Origin: an uncultured Flavobacteriales bacterium
GTDB lineage: Bacteria > Bacteroidota > Bacteroidia > Flavobacteriales > Schleiferiaceae
NCBI GenBank assembly: GCA_905478295.1
Contig: CAJQHZ010000037.1
Span: 1 to 64,000 of the forward strand
Reading direction: 5' to 3'
DNA: 64,000 nucleotides
Positions 33,601 to 42,300 of this stretch are shown here, piece by piece (positions within the stretch are counted from its first letter, which is position 1; every line of letters starts with the position of its first letter). Both the position numbers and the translations under genes were made by a program. The notes under the pieces were generated by a model. It saw only the letters and a list, made by a program, of their open reading frames with translations, did no database searches and was not told the DNA's origin.

Positions 33601-33878
33601 AAACGTTTATTGTGAATCAAGGCGATTATGGCATTCATTTATTCCCGAATCCCGCAGTTAATGCCCTCAATATTCAATTCTTAATGGGTCAACAAGAAAA
33701 CATGACCCTGGGGATTTACAATACCGCTGGGCAGCTCGTTTGGGAAACTACCTATTCCCATTTCCTAGGCCAATTCAACACCGCCATCGACGTTTCCACC
33801 TTCGCCCGAGATCTCTATATGCTACGCATTACCACTCCTTCGGTAACGTATGCCGGTAAGTTTGTATTGGTAGATTAA
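30606..33878 (+). CDS. Secreted CotH-family protein with type IX sorting domain
   Basis: A 1090-residue exported protein starting with GTG. Order: signal peptide ending VHAQ; lamin-tail domain (LAVNEFNSKRGF..., about 30-110); a beta-sandwich region; a chitobiase/hexosaminidase C-terminal-like repeat (YYTTNGDVPDRND, about 395-450); a CotH domain (about 460-780) with FDLEIHGGWSRAEPQKSFRI and YDTDFAFGLYG, the acidic metal-binding motif of CotH kinases; and a C-terminal type A sorting domain (GIHLFPNPAVNALNIQ ... KFVLVD) for the type IX system. CotH proteins are atypical kinases or carbohydrate-associated surface proteins; activity here is inferred. The gene ends 5 bases from the convergent helicase gene. 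Confidence 0.85.
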   Translation: MLNIRFSLARKKIRPALWGMVLFSVSVHAQLAVNEFNSKRGFTDENGDDVDWIEVFNYSSDSVFLADYFLSDNPDNLDKWQFPNTYLGSQELITICASGREYVKFPNHWEALVLADQIWKYWNGSSPPTNYNDWNQLGYNDQSWNSGQGGIGYGDNDDNTTIAATPSILMRKEFQIVDIQDITHLLFHADYDDGFIAYLNGVEIMRSDNFASATPAYNEFTTVDKEAVLYSGGIPESQLFDTEAVQDLLLSGTNVLAVRVHNASANSSDMSSNFYLSAGIASTNFSYQNIPSWIQTPLILPHADFKLSHGETICISDSNEALLDSVYIPYDISRSISKGRLPDGTGNWCYFNAPSPNQSNSQNTCYSGITEIPALDLASGWYSAAQQVAITSPVNTTSYYTTNGDVPDRNDTEVNGPIYIYGTSVLSVRTFSDVGQKLPSAVVDRTYIIDEENHGLPVVSIITAENHLWDWNSGIYVMGPNASANYPYFGSNFWEPWSRKSRMEFFDSSKTKQFEAVFDLEIHGGWSRAEPQKSFRIDAKSKYTGDVEYPLIERKSHITSFNNFNLRNGGQHSLFDRIQDAVMSRLSEGTNIDRMGYQACIVYLNGAYWGLYGIREKFDEHYIESNHGVDKDAVQLLNREGALVGDDSHFLESHQIITGMNASAPNFVSVFNSRFDLDNYIDYFVFETYIQNRDWMGIDWGINNVKLWRRDTTGATWRYMMYDTDFAFGLYGGNIYQNYIDRARNPNYPNTHSEIFDHILDNADFKCRFTNRYDDLINTTFQTDHFNAVTDELKSELVPAIPDHIAAWSSQMGPYSYTNWLNAVNGIKTYNSSRIATARQHLNQSLSLQGQLTVDLDVFPSTAGHVKLNSIMPELPWDGVYHGACPVAAQAIPSRGFLFSHWYSTATPYNNAPQDSIEVALSANTTLVAHFDTCKNVVDATIEQSERMLKAGVSIAVSNPSYEWLYNGTLVSTDSVIYNPLDGDYQLMIRFDSCEIQSETFIVNQGDYGIHLFPNPAVNALNIQFLMGQQENMTLGIYNTAGQLVWETTYSHFLGQFNTAIDVSTFARDLYMLRITTPSVTYAGKFVLVD

Positions 33879-33883
33879 CTGGC

Positions 33884-35230
33884 TTAACGCACCAACGTCA
33901 CCCTAACCTTCTTCTTCTTCAAACGTTGGTTGTTTGTGCGTTCGATCACCCGGTGGGCGATGGTCCGTTTTACTGCAACGAAAGCACAATTCTGCTGGAG
34001 TTCTATGATTCCCAATTCATCCTTAGACAGACCTCCGGTTTTGAAAAACATTCCGGCGATATCGCCTTTGGAGATTTTATCTTGTCGTCCCCCGGTGATG
34101 TACAAAGTACTCCAGGCTTCAGTGTCTTTAATTTTAGCCGCACGAAGCGCTTGTAAAGATTCGGTTTCAGGATTGGTGGATTTTATAAAATCAGGTAGAC
34201 GCTTGCCCTCAGTGTGGAGCACATAAGCTGCACCTTCTGCATTCATGCGTGCTGTACGACCGTTTCGGTGGGTGAATTCGTTGGAATGGTACGGAAGCTC
34301 AAAGTGAATAATGAATTTGATCTCTGGAATATCAAGACCACGAGCCGCGAGATCAGTGGCTAAAAGTAATTGGCATGTTCCGTTGCGAAACTTTACTAAA
34401 GCGCGTTCGCGATCGATCTGTTCTAATCCACCATAGAAACATTCGTGCTCAACAGCATGGTCAAAAAGGAAATCACTGACTTCGTGCAGCGACTCCTTGA
34501 AGTTGCAAAAAATAATACCCGGCTGTCCTTTTAATGCATCAACTGTTGAGCGTAGGGTTTCTAATCGTTTCCCTACAGGCGATGCAATGGTCTTCACCGT
34601 TAACTGGGGACGGTGCTGGTTCAAATAATCGATCGTTAACGGATCGTTTAAACCCAAAAATTTTGGTATTGCCACTGCGTCAGTTGCTGACGTTAGAACG
34701 CGCTGTTCCACCACTCCTAAACTTCGAACAATCTCAGACATCTCGCGCTCAAAGCCCACTTCAAGCGACTTATCAAATTCATCTAAAACCAGCGTTTTGA
34801 TACGGCTTAAATCGATATCGTCACGGCGAAAGCGATCAGCTATTCGCCCCGGTGTTCCTATCAATAGAGCCGGTCGATGTTTCAGGTCTGCTTTATCCAA
34901 CGCACCTGAACGGCCGCCGTAGACCGCATTAATTTTGAATCCTGAACCCAATTTTCGTGCAACTTGCTCAATCTGCATTGCAAGCTCACGGGAAGGCACC
35001 AAAACAAGTGCCTGAACTTCCGATATATTTGGATCCAATCGCTCAATGATGGGCAATAAAAAAGCCAATGTTTTTCCACTTCCTGTTGGTGATAAAACCG
35101 CCACATCATTCCCTGCATAAATGGCCTTTCTAGCCTCTGTCTGCATCGGATTTAAGGTGGAAATATCGAATTTTTCAAGGAAGCTTTTAAGTACTTCTTT
35201 GCGTTTAGGCTGCTCTGCTTTCATCTGCAA
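33884..35230 (-). CDS. DbpA-like DEAD-box-type RNA helicase with DEFD motif II
   Basis: ATP-dependent RNA helicase of 448 residues with two RecA domains: motif I PTGSGKT (48-54), motif Ia PSRELA, motif III SAT, and motif VI HRNGRTAR. Motif II is DEFD (150-153), not DEAD. The last ~75 residues (KGDIAGMFF..., LIELQ-, AVKRTIAHRVI) look like the RRM-like RNA-binding domain of DbpA, which targets 23S rRNA, followed by a basic tail (KKKKVRVTLVR). The start codon directly follows the stop codon of the DUF1456 gene. A role in ribosome assembly is inferred. Confidence 0.85.
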   Translation of the reverse strand: MQMKAEQPKRKEVLKSFLEKFDISTLNPMQTEARKAIYAGNDVAVLSPTGSGKTLAFLLPIIERLDPNISEVQALVLVPSRELAMQIEQVARKLGSGFKINAVYGGRSGALDKADLKHRPALLIGTPGRIADRFRRDDIDLSRIKTLVLDEFDKSLEVGFEREMSEIVRSLGVVEQRVLTSATDAVAIPKFLGLNDPLTIDYLNQHRPQLTVKTIASPVGKRLETLRSTVDALKGQPGIIFCNFKESLHEVSDFLFDHAVEHECFYGGLEQIDRERALVKFRNGTCQLLLATDLAARGLDIPEIKFIIHFELPYHSNEFTHRNGRTARMNAEGAAYVLHTEGKRLPDFIKSTNPETESLQALRAAKIKDTEAWSTLYITGGRQDKISKGDIAGMFFKTGGLSKDELGIIELQQNCAFVAVKRTIAHRVIERTNNQRLKKKKVRVTLVR

Positions 35231-35707
35231 TTATTTTGGGTGGCTCAATGAAGACTTGTACTTCAACTGAAGTCCCATTAGGAAGTTACGCAAATACTGT
35301 CCTTTTACGTAGCGGTAAGATTTGTGCGAAGGTTTTCTAAAAAACGCACTCAGCTCGTGTGGACTCAACTTGCGATCTACCAAAGCGAAAATCTCTAGCA
35401 TATCTTCTGATCGCATGTTGAACGCGATTTTTAGCTTTCGCAAAATGGTATTGTTGCTTATTTCGTCTTCCGGTACTGGCGGTGGTCCTTCCTGCGCACC
35501 TCTGCGTTCAATGATAATACCGTTTAAAAAAATAGCCAATTCACGATCGGACATCCTAATGAATCGGTCCTCTTCCTCTGTACCCGCCCAACCTTTATAC
35601 TGTGATTCGCTCACTTCAAAACCTGTAGAAGCGAAAAGTGCAACGACATGGTCGTAGTGGTAGCCAAACAAATACCGCAGGCGTCTGTAAATATCATTAT
35701 TAATCAT
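35231..35707 (-). CDS. yehS: DUF1456 family protein (YehS-like)
   Basis: Soluble 158-residue protein built of two copies of a ~70-residue helical unit, each opening with a similar pattern (NNDIYRRLRYLFGYHYDHV and NNTILRKLKIAFNMRSEDM). This is the DUF1456/YehS architecture; function unknown, though Bacteroidota often place it near helicases or cold-response genes. Its stop codon abuts the start of the DbpA-like helicase and it lies 46 bases after the other helicase gene. Confidence 0.85.
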   Translation of the reverse strand: MINNDIYRRLRYLFGYHYDHVVALFASTGFEVSESQYKGWAGTEEEDRFIRMSDRELAIFLNGIIIERRGAQEGPPPVPEDEISNNTILRKLKIAFNMRSEDMLEIFALVDRKLSPHELSAFFRKPSHKSYRYVKGQYLRNFLMGLQLKYKSSLSHPK

Positions 35708-35753
35708 AAAGATGCCTTCGAATCTAGAGTTGGCTTAGATTTTGGTCCGCTGC

Positions 35754-37151
35754 TTATTCTTTTACCTCAAGTAGCGCCAATCCTGCAGGTTTGCCTTTTT
35801 TCGGATTGGGTAGCGCGTCATAAATAAGTCGATACTCCGTTGGTTCGCGCTTTTTCTTTTCGCGCTTTGGTTGATCTCCATCCCCTTTACTGCGGGGCGG
35901 TTTACGGTCCGATTTTCCATCTTTCGCACTACGTGGTTTCTCTCGCTTCGGACCACGGTCATTTCTACCACCGCCTTTTGAACCTGATTTACCACGGCTC
36001 TGACCCCTCCAAGAAGGACCCTCGCCTAATTCCGAAGGAGGTTGATCTTTCTCTAATTCACGGTCGATGAGCTGCTCAATTTTTGAGAATTTGAACCTAT
36101 CGTCAGCACACACCAACGTCACGGCCATTCCTTCAGTTTTTGCTCGCGCTGTACGTCCTATACGGTGTACATAATCTTCAGCATCGCCAGGTACATCATA
36201 ATTGATCACTAAATCAATTCCTTTGATGTCAATCCCTCTAGACATAACGTCCGTCGCAACCATAATACGGGTCTTTCCGCTACGGAAATCGCGCAACGCT
36301 TCCTCGCGGGCATCTTGCTCGTAATCGGACGAGATGCCCTGACAAGCATAGCCCTTCTGTAATAACGTTCGAGACAATTTCTCCACCTTTTTCTTCGTCG
36401 AACAGAAAATGATGATGGCCTGAAAATCGTCTTTATCGCCCAATATATGACGAACTAAAGCCACCTTCTGCTCCTCATGAGCGAGGTATACCTTCTGAGT
36501 TACACCATCCGCGGGCTTCGAAATAGCCACACTGATTTCTTCGGGTTCACTTAAGATTTCTTTCGCCAATTTGCGAATCTTCGAGGCCATCGTTGCAGAG
36601 AACATTAAACTCTGGCGCTCCGCTGGTAAGGCGTCAATTATTTTGATGATGTCGTCATAGAAACCAATGTCCAGCATCCGGTCTGCCTCATCTAGAATCA
36701 AATGCTTAACCGTATCGAATTTTACGTAGCCGCGTGCCATATGGGCCATTAATCGACCCGGAGTTGCTACAATGATATCTGCACCGCCTTTGAGTGCATC
36801 TGCTTCGGCTTCCCAGCTTACACCATCGCCTCCCCCGTAAACGGGGTAACACGATGCATTCGTAAAGTAGGCAATACCCTGAATTTGCTGATCAATTTGA
36901 ATGGCCAATTCACGTGTGGGACACAAAATCAATACCTGTACACCGTCGCTCGGCGCATCTGCTATCTGGTTTAATGTAGGTAATACAAAAGCTGCCGTTT
37001 TTCCCGTTCCTGTCTGCGCACAGCCGATCAGGTCTTTTCCATCTAATATGGTGGGTATAGCTTTTATCTGAATCTCTGTCGCCTCTTCAAAGTTCATGTA
37101 GAACAAGGCATCGAGTATGGTTTCGTTTAATTTAAATTCTGAAAATTTCAT
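35754..37151 (-). CDS. DEAD-box RNA helicase (RhlE-like)
   Basis: A 465-residue RNA helicase with all usual motifs: Q-motif region (FKLNETILDALFYMNFEEATEIQ), motif I AQTGTGKT, motif Ia PTRELA, motif II DEAD, motif III SAT, motif V STKKKVE-region and motif VI HRIGRTAR. The ~90-residue tail is Lys/Arg/Gly/Ser/Asp-rich (low-complexity basic), typical of cold- or ribosome-associated helicases that use a disordered RNA-binding tail. It ends in LALLEVKE. Located 4 bases after the YceI gene on the same strand. Confidence 0.92.
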   Translation of the reverse strand: MKFSEFKLNETILDALFYMNFEEATEIQIKAIPTILDGKDLIGCAQTGTGKTAAFVLPTLNQIADAPSDGVQVLILCPTRELAIQIDQQIQGIAYFTNASCYPVYGGGDGVSWEAEADALKGGADIIVATPGRLMAHMARGYVKFDTVKHLILDEADRMLDIGFYDDIIKIIDALPAERQSLMFSATMASKIRKLAKEILSEPEEISVAISKPADGVTQKVYLAHEEQKVALVRHILGDKDDFQAIIIFCSTKKKVEKLSRTLLQKGYACQGISSDYEQDAREEALRDFRSGKTRIMVATDVMSRGIDIKGIDLVINYDVPGDAEDYVHRIGRTARAKTEGMAVTLVCADDRFKFSKIEQLIDRELEKDQPPSELGEGPSWRGQSRGKSGSKGGGRNDRGPKREKPRSAKDGKSDRKPPRSKGDGDQPKREKKKREPTEYRLIYDALPNPKKGKPAGLALLEVKE

Positions 37152-37155
37152 TCAA

Positions 37156-37695
37156 TTAGTTTAGGCTTAAATACGCCACCAGTTCCAAAGTATTGGAAAT
37201 GGCTAAGGACGAAGGGCCAGTGCCCACCGACCATTGCGTGCGGTCGATCGTAAAGGTCGCAACCCATTCATTGTTTGTACGTTGAACGACGCGAACACTT
37301 ATAGGATGTGTTTCATTGCGCAAGGTAAGGCCTCCTTGCATGTCGTAGGTGGTTTCATCACCAATTTTCCGCACAAAATCAATTTTATCCGCTGTAAAAC
37401 AAATAGTTGGAAATCGGTTTACATCAAGATACTCTTGCTTTTCTTTCACGTTTTTATCCCGAGCAGCGATTGGCGTTTTAAAGGTGTTGGCTGGAAGGCA
37501 TGCTTCGAAAGAAGTCAACATACCCGAATTCATAAACGCTTGACCTTGAACGTCTGAAAAACTCCCCTTAACCGTGCTTACCAAAAACTCCTTTATTTCA
37601 AAAGTAACGGTTCCGGTCAGCTGTCTCTCGACGGGTTGCGCAACCAGTACACAAGAATAAAGAAAAAGGGATGCGAATAGTAACGTACGAATCAT
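37156..37695 (-). CDS. YceI family periplasmic protein
   Basis: From the ATG at 37695 (MIRTLLFASLFLYSCVLVAQ) a 179-residue exported protein with the YceI lipocalin-like barrel: LTGTVTFEIKEFLVSTVKGSF, FPTICFTADKIDF and FTIDRTQWSVG are the usual conserved blocks. YceI proteins bind isoprenoid-like lipids; the neighbour dxs starts isoprenoid precursor synthesis, 1 base upstream, a suggestive but common arrangement. The frame is open to 37719 but overlaps dxs. Confidence 0.85.
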   Translation of the reverse strand: MIRTLLFASLFLYSCVLVAQPVERQLTGTVTFEIKEFLVSTVKGSFSDVQGQAFMNSGMLTSFEACLPANTFKTPIAARDKNVKEKQEYLDVNRFPTICFTADKIDFVRKIGDETTYDMQGGLTLRNETHPISVRVVQRTNNEWVATFTIDRTQWSVGTGPSSLAISNTLELVAYLSLN

Positions 37696-37696
37696 C

Positions 37697-39268
37697 TTAG
37701 AGCAAATTATTAAAACCATGTTCCCTTAACAACTGAAGACGGGGTCCATGTTCAATAAATTCAATAGGAAGTTTGTGTGTGATGCATTTTCCGGGGTGGT
37801 CCAATTCTGCCATAAGTGCTTTTACCGCACCGGCTAATCCGCCCAATCCTGTACTTTCTTCAAAAACGTGTATTTCTTCAAAATCCGACAAAATCGTGCC
37901 AAAACCATCAAAAAACGGCCAGTTTTGCGCCAAATGTAGGTGATTTACACCATTTTTCATTAAATCCGAAAGTGCGCCTGTACTCACCCAAAGGCTGGAT
38001 CCATCTGATTTTTTCAACCATTCGTGGGTGCAAAAATCCGTCGGCGTTCCTCCTTCTGTTCTCGCTTTTGGGTAACGAATAAAAAGCGGCCCAGCCACAG
38101 GACGTGCGGCTACCTCCAAAAGCATTCCCTGTAATTCATTGCCGTTTCGTGGACTCCATACAGTTACTCCAGGAATATTCATTAGAAAATCGGCGTCGAA
38201 TACACCATGATGCGTGGGACCGTCCGATCCTACCAAACCTGCGCGATCAACCAGGAATACCACAGGCAATTGCTGCAAGGCAATGTCGTGAATGATTTGG
38301 TCAAAAGCCCGCTGTAAAAATGTACTGTAGATATGCACCCAGGGTCGACCCCCGGCAGCAGCGATGCCCGCCGCAGTCGTTACAGTATGTGCTTCGTTGA
38401 TTCCCGTATCGATCAGTCGGTCTGCATAGCGTTCGCGCAATGGGGCAAAACCACTGCCTGCAAACATGGCCGGACTGAGTATTTGAATATCCGAAGTTGA
38501 CTCGAAAATTGCGGCTACGGTTTCAGCGGCCCACCACTGAAAAGTTGTTCCGGGCTTGTAAGACTTCGGCGGACTCAAATCCGGACGCTTCGTCTTAATG
38601 TGAAGGGTCTGCGGGCCCGGCTGTGCCAATACCTGCTGCAGTGCATCCACCAGGGCCCGCACATCATTCCCCTGCTCGAGGAAGGTGTAATGCCAACCTA
38701 AGGATTGCATGTAGGTACCGTAGGATTGTTCGTTGTGTAGCGCACCGACCGTTGGGTCAATACTACCCTCATTATCGTTAATGATGACTAATACATCTGC
38801 GCCCAAAGTACCTAGGTGGTTAAGCGCCTCAAAGCTTTGGCCGCCGGTAAGCGAGCCGTCTCCTATCACTGCCACGCGATGTCTCGTTCTTTTCGCGATC
38901 TGGTCGGCAAGACAAACGCCCGTTAGTGCGGAAATACTAGTAGATGCATGACCTGCTCCAAAGAAGTCGTATGAACTTTCGGCGCGGCTTAGAAAACCTG
39001 ATATGCCACCCGGTTTGCGCATGTTCGCTAATTCGTCCATCCGACCCGTAAGTGCTTTGTGCAAGTAAGCTTGGTGACCCACATCCCATACCAGAACGTC
39101 CTCTGGCGTGTTCAAAACGTAATGCAAAGCCACCGTCAATTCAGCAACAGCAAGGGAACTTTCGAGGTGTGGAATCTTATCCGTGACCGCAGCGACGACC
39201 TGATCTACCAAGGAATTGGTAAAGTCTTCTAGTTGCGTTGGTTCTAATGCACGGAGTTCTGCGATCAT
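37697..39268 (-). CDS. dxs: 1-deoxy-D-xylulose-5-phosphate synthase, short form
   Basis: TPP enzyme of the non-mevalonate isoprenoid pathway. Clear matches: VWDVGHQAYLHKALTGR, GDGSLTGGQSFEALNHLG (TPP-binding), NDNEGSIDPTVGAL, INEAHTVTTAAG (catalytic Glu) and IYSTFLQRAFDQIIHD. It has 523 residues against about 620 in E. coli: the flexible stretch after NVGAL that is disordered in known structures is almost absent, and the following KKGxGY motif is replaced by KTKRPDLSPPK. The core and TPP site are intact, so it is probably active. Head of an operon with yceI and the helicases. Confidence 0.88.
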   Translation of the reverse strand: MIAELRALEPTQLEDFTNSLVDQVVAAVTDKIPHLESSLAVAELTVALHYVLNTPEDVLVWDVGHQAYLHKALTGRMDELANMRKPGGISGFLSRAESSYDFFGAGHASTSISALTGVCLADQIAKRTRHRVAVIGDGSLTGGQSFEALNHLGTLGADVLVIINDNEGSIDPTVGALHNEQSYGTYMQSLGWHYTFLEQGNDVRALVDALQQVLAQPGPQTLHIKTKRPDLSPPKSYKPGTTFQWWAAETVAAIFESTSDIQILSPAMFAGSGFAPLRERYADRLIDTGINEAHTVTTAAGIAAAGGRPWVHIYSTFLQRAFDQIIHDIALQQLPVVFLVDRAGLVGSDGPTHHGVFDADFLMNIPGVTVWSPRNGNELQGMLLEVAARPVAGPLFIRYPKARTEGGTPTDFCTHEWLKKSDGSSLWVSTGALSDLMKNGVNHLHLAQNWPFFDGFGTILSDFEEIHVFEESTGLGGLAGAVKALMAELDHPGKCITHKLPIEFIEHGPRLQLLREHGFNNLL

Positions 39269-39286
39269 GGCTCAAAATTAGCGCAA

Positions 39287-39322
39287 ATAAAAACCCGCGG
39301 CGCTGCGCGCCGCGGGTTTTTC
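39287..39322. terminator. Terminator between the RND operon and dxs
   Basis: Perfect 13-bp stem (39291-39303 with 39307-39319, GC-rich centre CCCGCGGCGC) with a 3-base loop and T runs on both sides. It ends the minus-strand efflux operon. Confidence 0.92.
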
Positions 39323-39349
39323 ACTTTAACGCTTTTTACGGTCATTAAT

Positions 39350-42300
39350 TTAAGCGAACCACCGCGCCATTGTGCGCTGAATGCGTTCAAATAAATAGTA
39401 CATCACCGGTACAATTACTAAGGTGAGGAAGGTTGCGAAAGTCAAACCGAAGATGACGGTCCAGGACATTGGGCCCCAGAAGACTACGTTATCACCACCA
39501 AAGAAGATGTGCGGATTGTTTTCACTGAACAGGGTGTAGAAGTTGATGTTCATACCCGTCGCCAATGGTATCAAACCTAAAATAGTTGTGATTGCTGTAA
39601 GCAGTACCGGACGTAAACGCGTACGTCCTGCTTCTACGATAGTATCAACAAGCTCAGGAACTGGCAACAAAGCTTTTTCATCCAAGCCTAATTCTACTCG
39701 CTTACGCGCAGTCAGTTGCTTGATAAAGTCAATCAATACGATGGCATTGTTCACCACAATTCCCGCAAGTGATATAATACCAATCATGGTCATCATGATG
39801 ACGAATTCCATGCGGAAAATGACCAAACCTAGCAATACTCCGATCAAAGAGAAAACTACCGTAACGAGGATAATGAAAGGTGTAGATGCCGAATTGAATT
39901 GGCTTACCAGGATTAAGAAAATCAAAAAGACTGCCATCAATAACGCTCCAGAAAGAAAGCTCAATTCTTTGGCTTGCTCTTCCTGTTCACCGGTAAAGTC
40001 TACATTCATACCAGAAGGTAAGGTGTAATTAGCCATAGCTTCTTTAATCGCATCTACCGTTTCCGTAGGGTTCGCTCCTTCTAGTACATTCGACTGAATA
40101 GAGATTACACGTTTCAAATTCTTACGCTTCACAGAAGAGAACGTCGATGTTTTCTTCGCCTTTGCCACTGCTGAAATAGGCACTTGCTTAATTCGACCCG
40201 ACGCTTGATCACGGAATGTGATTTTTTGATTCATCAAATCTTCCACATTATATCTGTACGCATTACTCATGCGAATATTGATAGGGTAATCGTCCTCGCC
40301 GTCTTTGAATCGGCTCACTTCTTTACCGAACAATGACGTACGCATGACATCACCAATCTGTGCTGAACTCAAGCCTAAGGCACGCGCTTTTAAACGGTCC
40401 ACTTCGATAGGCATTTCAGGTTTGCCCGTCTCAACATCAAGCTTCAACTCCTCTATACCATCGATGCGTTTTGCATCGATAAACGCACGAATTTCATCGG
40501 CCGTTTCGACCAATTCGAAGTAATTATCACCACTGATCTCGATATTTACAGGTGGGCCCGTTGGAGGGCCATTACTGTCTTTATCTACAGATACAATCAC
40601 TCCAGGGTAATCACTTAAGGTCTCACGAATCTTATTCAAAACATCCGCGGAATTCACACGATTCCCCTCAAGATCTATACGGTCTGCGAATTTGTGGAAC
40701 TGAACAGTAATTTTCGCTTTGTTTGGTGTCTGCGCCATCGAAGGACCGGCATTAGGGTCAGAAGTCCCTTCACCTACCTGAGCAATGACAGATTCAACCA
40801 TGTAGTTCTGAGCTTCACCGTTATCGTCCATATATGCATACGACTGTACAATGCTCATTACTTCTTTTTCCAATTCCAACGTCACTGCGTTCGTCTCTTC
40901 AATATCAGTACCAATGGGCATCTGGATGTAAACCATGGCCTGGTTCGGCATGTTTTCCGGGAAGAACAAAGTCTTTGGCGGGAATGCACCTAATAATACC
41001 CCAGAGAAAATGAGGAGTACGACTGTACCACTAAAGAAGAAAATTGGTTTCTTACCGCTCAAAGCATAAGCCAACGTCTTTTTAAACCCATTCTCTATCG
41101 TAGGCAAAGCAGTACCCTGGAACCATTTAGTAGCCGGAACCACGAAATAGGCATAGATAAGTGCAAAGCCTCCACTGTAAATAAATAAGTTACCGAATGC
41201 CATTTTACCCGCTCCATAAGCAATCCCTACACCGATAACGATCGCTATGATCGAACGAATAGTGAGTTTTCTCTTGTTTATGGGCGATTCTTCTACTTTC
41301 ATTAATGCGGCAGTTAATCCTGGATTAATAACCAATGCCACAAAGAGTGAAGATGACAATACCGTGATCAAGGTAAGCGGCAAATACTTCATGAATTCAC
41401 CGAAGAGCCCGGGCCAGAATGCCAGTGGTAAAAACGCTGCGAGCGTCGTTGCAGTGGAAGCGATGATCGGTAAAGCCACCTCACCGGCGCCCAGTTTCGC
41501 CGCTGTAATGCGATCGTAACCTTCGTCCATGAATCTGTAAATGTTCTCTACGACCACGATTCCGTTATCTACAAGCATTCCCAATGCCAATACCAATGCG
41601 AAAAGCACGATGGTATTTAGAGAAATGCCCAACGCATTCAGAATGACAAAACTCATCAACATCGACATAGGAATTGCAATCCCAACGAACATCGCATTGC
41701 GGAGTCCCAAGAAGAACATCAATACCAATACCACTAACAGCATACCGAAAATGATGGAATTCTCAAGATCCGCCACCTGTGTTTTCGTTTGCTCCGAAGT
41801 ATCGTTTGTTACTGAAATATTCAGATTGTCCGGGAAGTAGCCGTCTTGCGCCTCAGCCAATAAACCTGCAATTTTTTCGCTAACGATAATCTGATTTTCA
41901 CCAGAACGCTTGAATACATCGAGCATAACCACTGAAGCACCGTATTGACGCGCGTAAGATTGGCGCTCTACTTCGTCGAATTCAATCTCTGCAACGTCAC
42001 CTAAACGGACCAATTGCATTTTTTCACTCTTAATAATCACATTTCGCAATTCATCCAAATCGCGAATCTCACCAACTACACGTACGTTTCGGCGGTAACC
42101 GTCTACAAGAAGGTTACCCCCAGAGATGGTCATGTTTTCATTTTGAATAGCGCCGGCGATATCGCGGAAGCCCAGCTGCATGCTTTCTAGCTTTTTACTA
42201 TCCACTAAAACGCGTACTTCTTTCGCATCAATACCGCGGATGTCCACCTTTGAAATCTCGGTCAAATCTTCGACTTTTTCTTCGAGGTATTCGCCGTATT

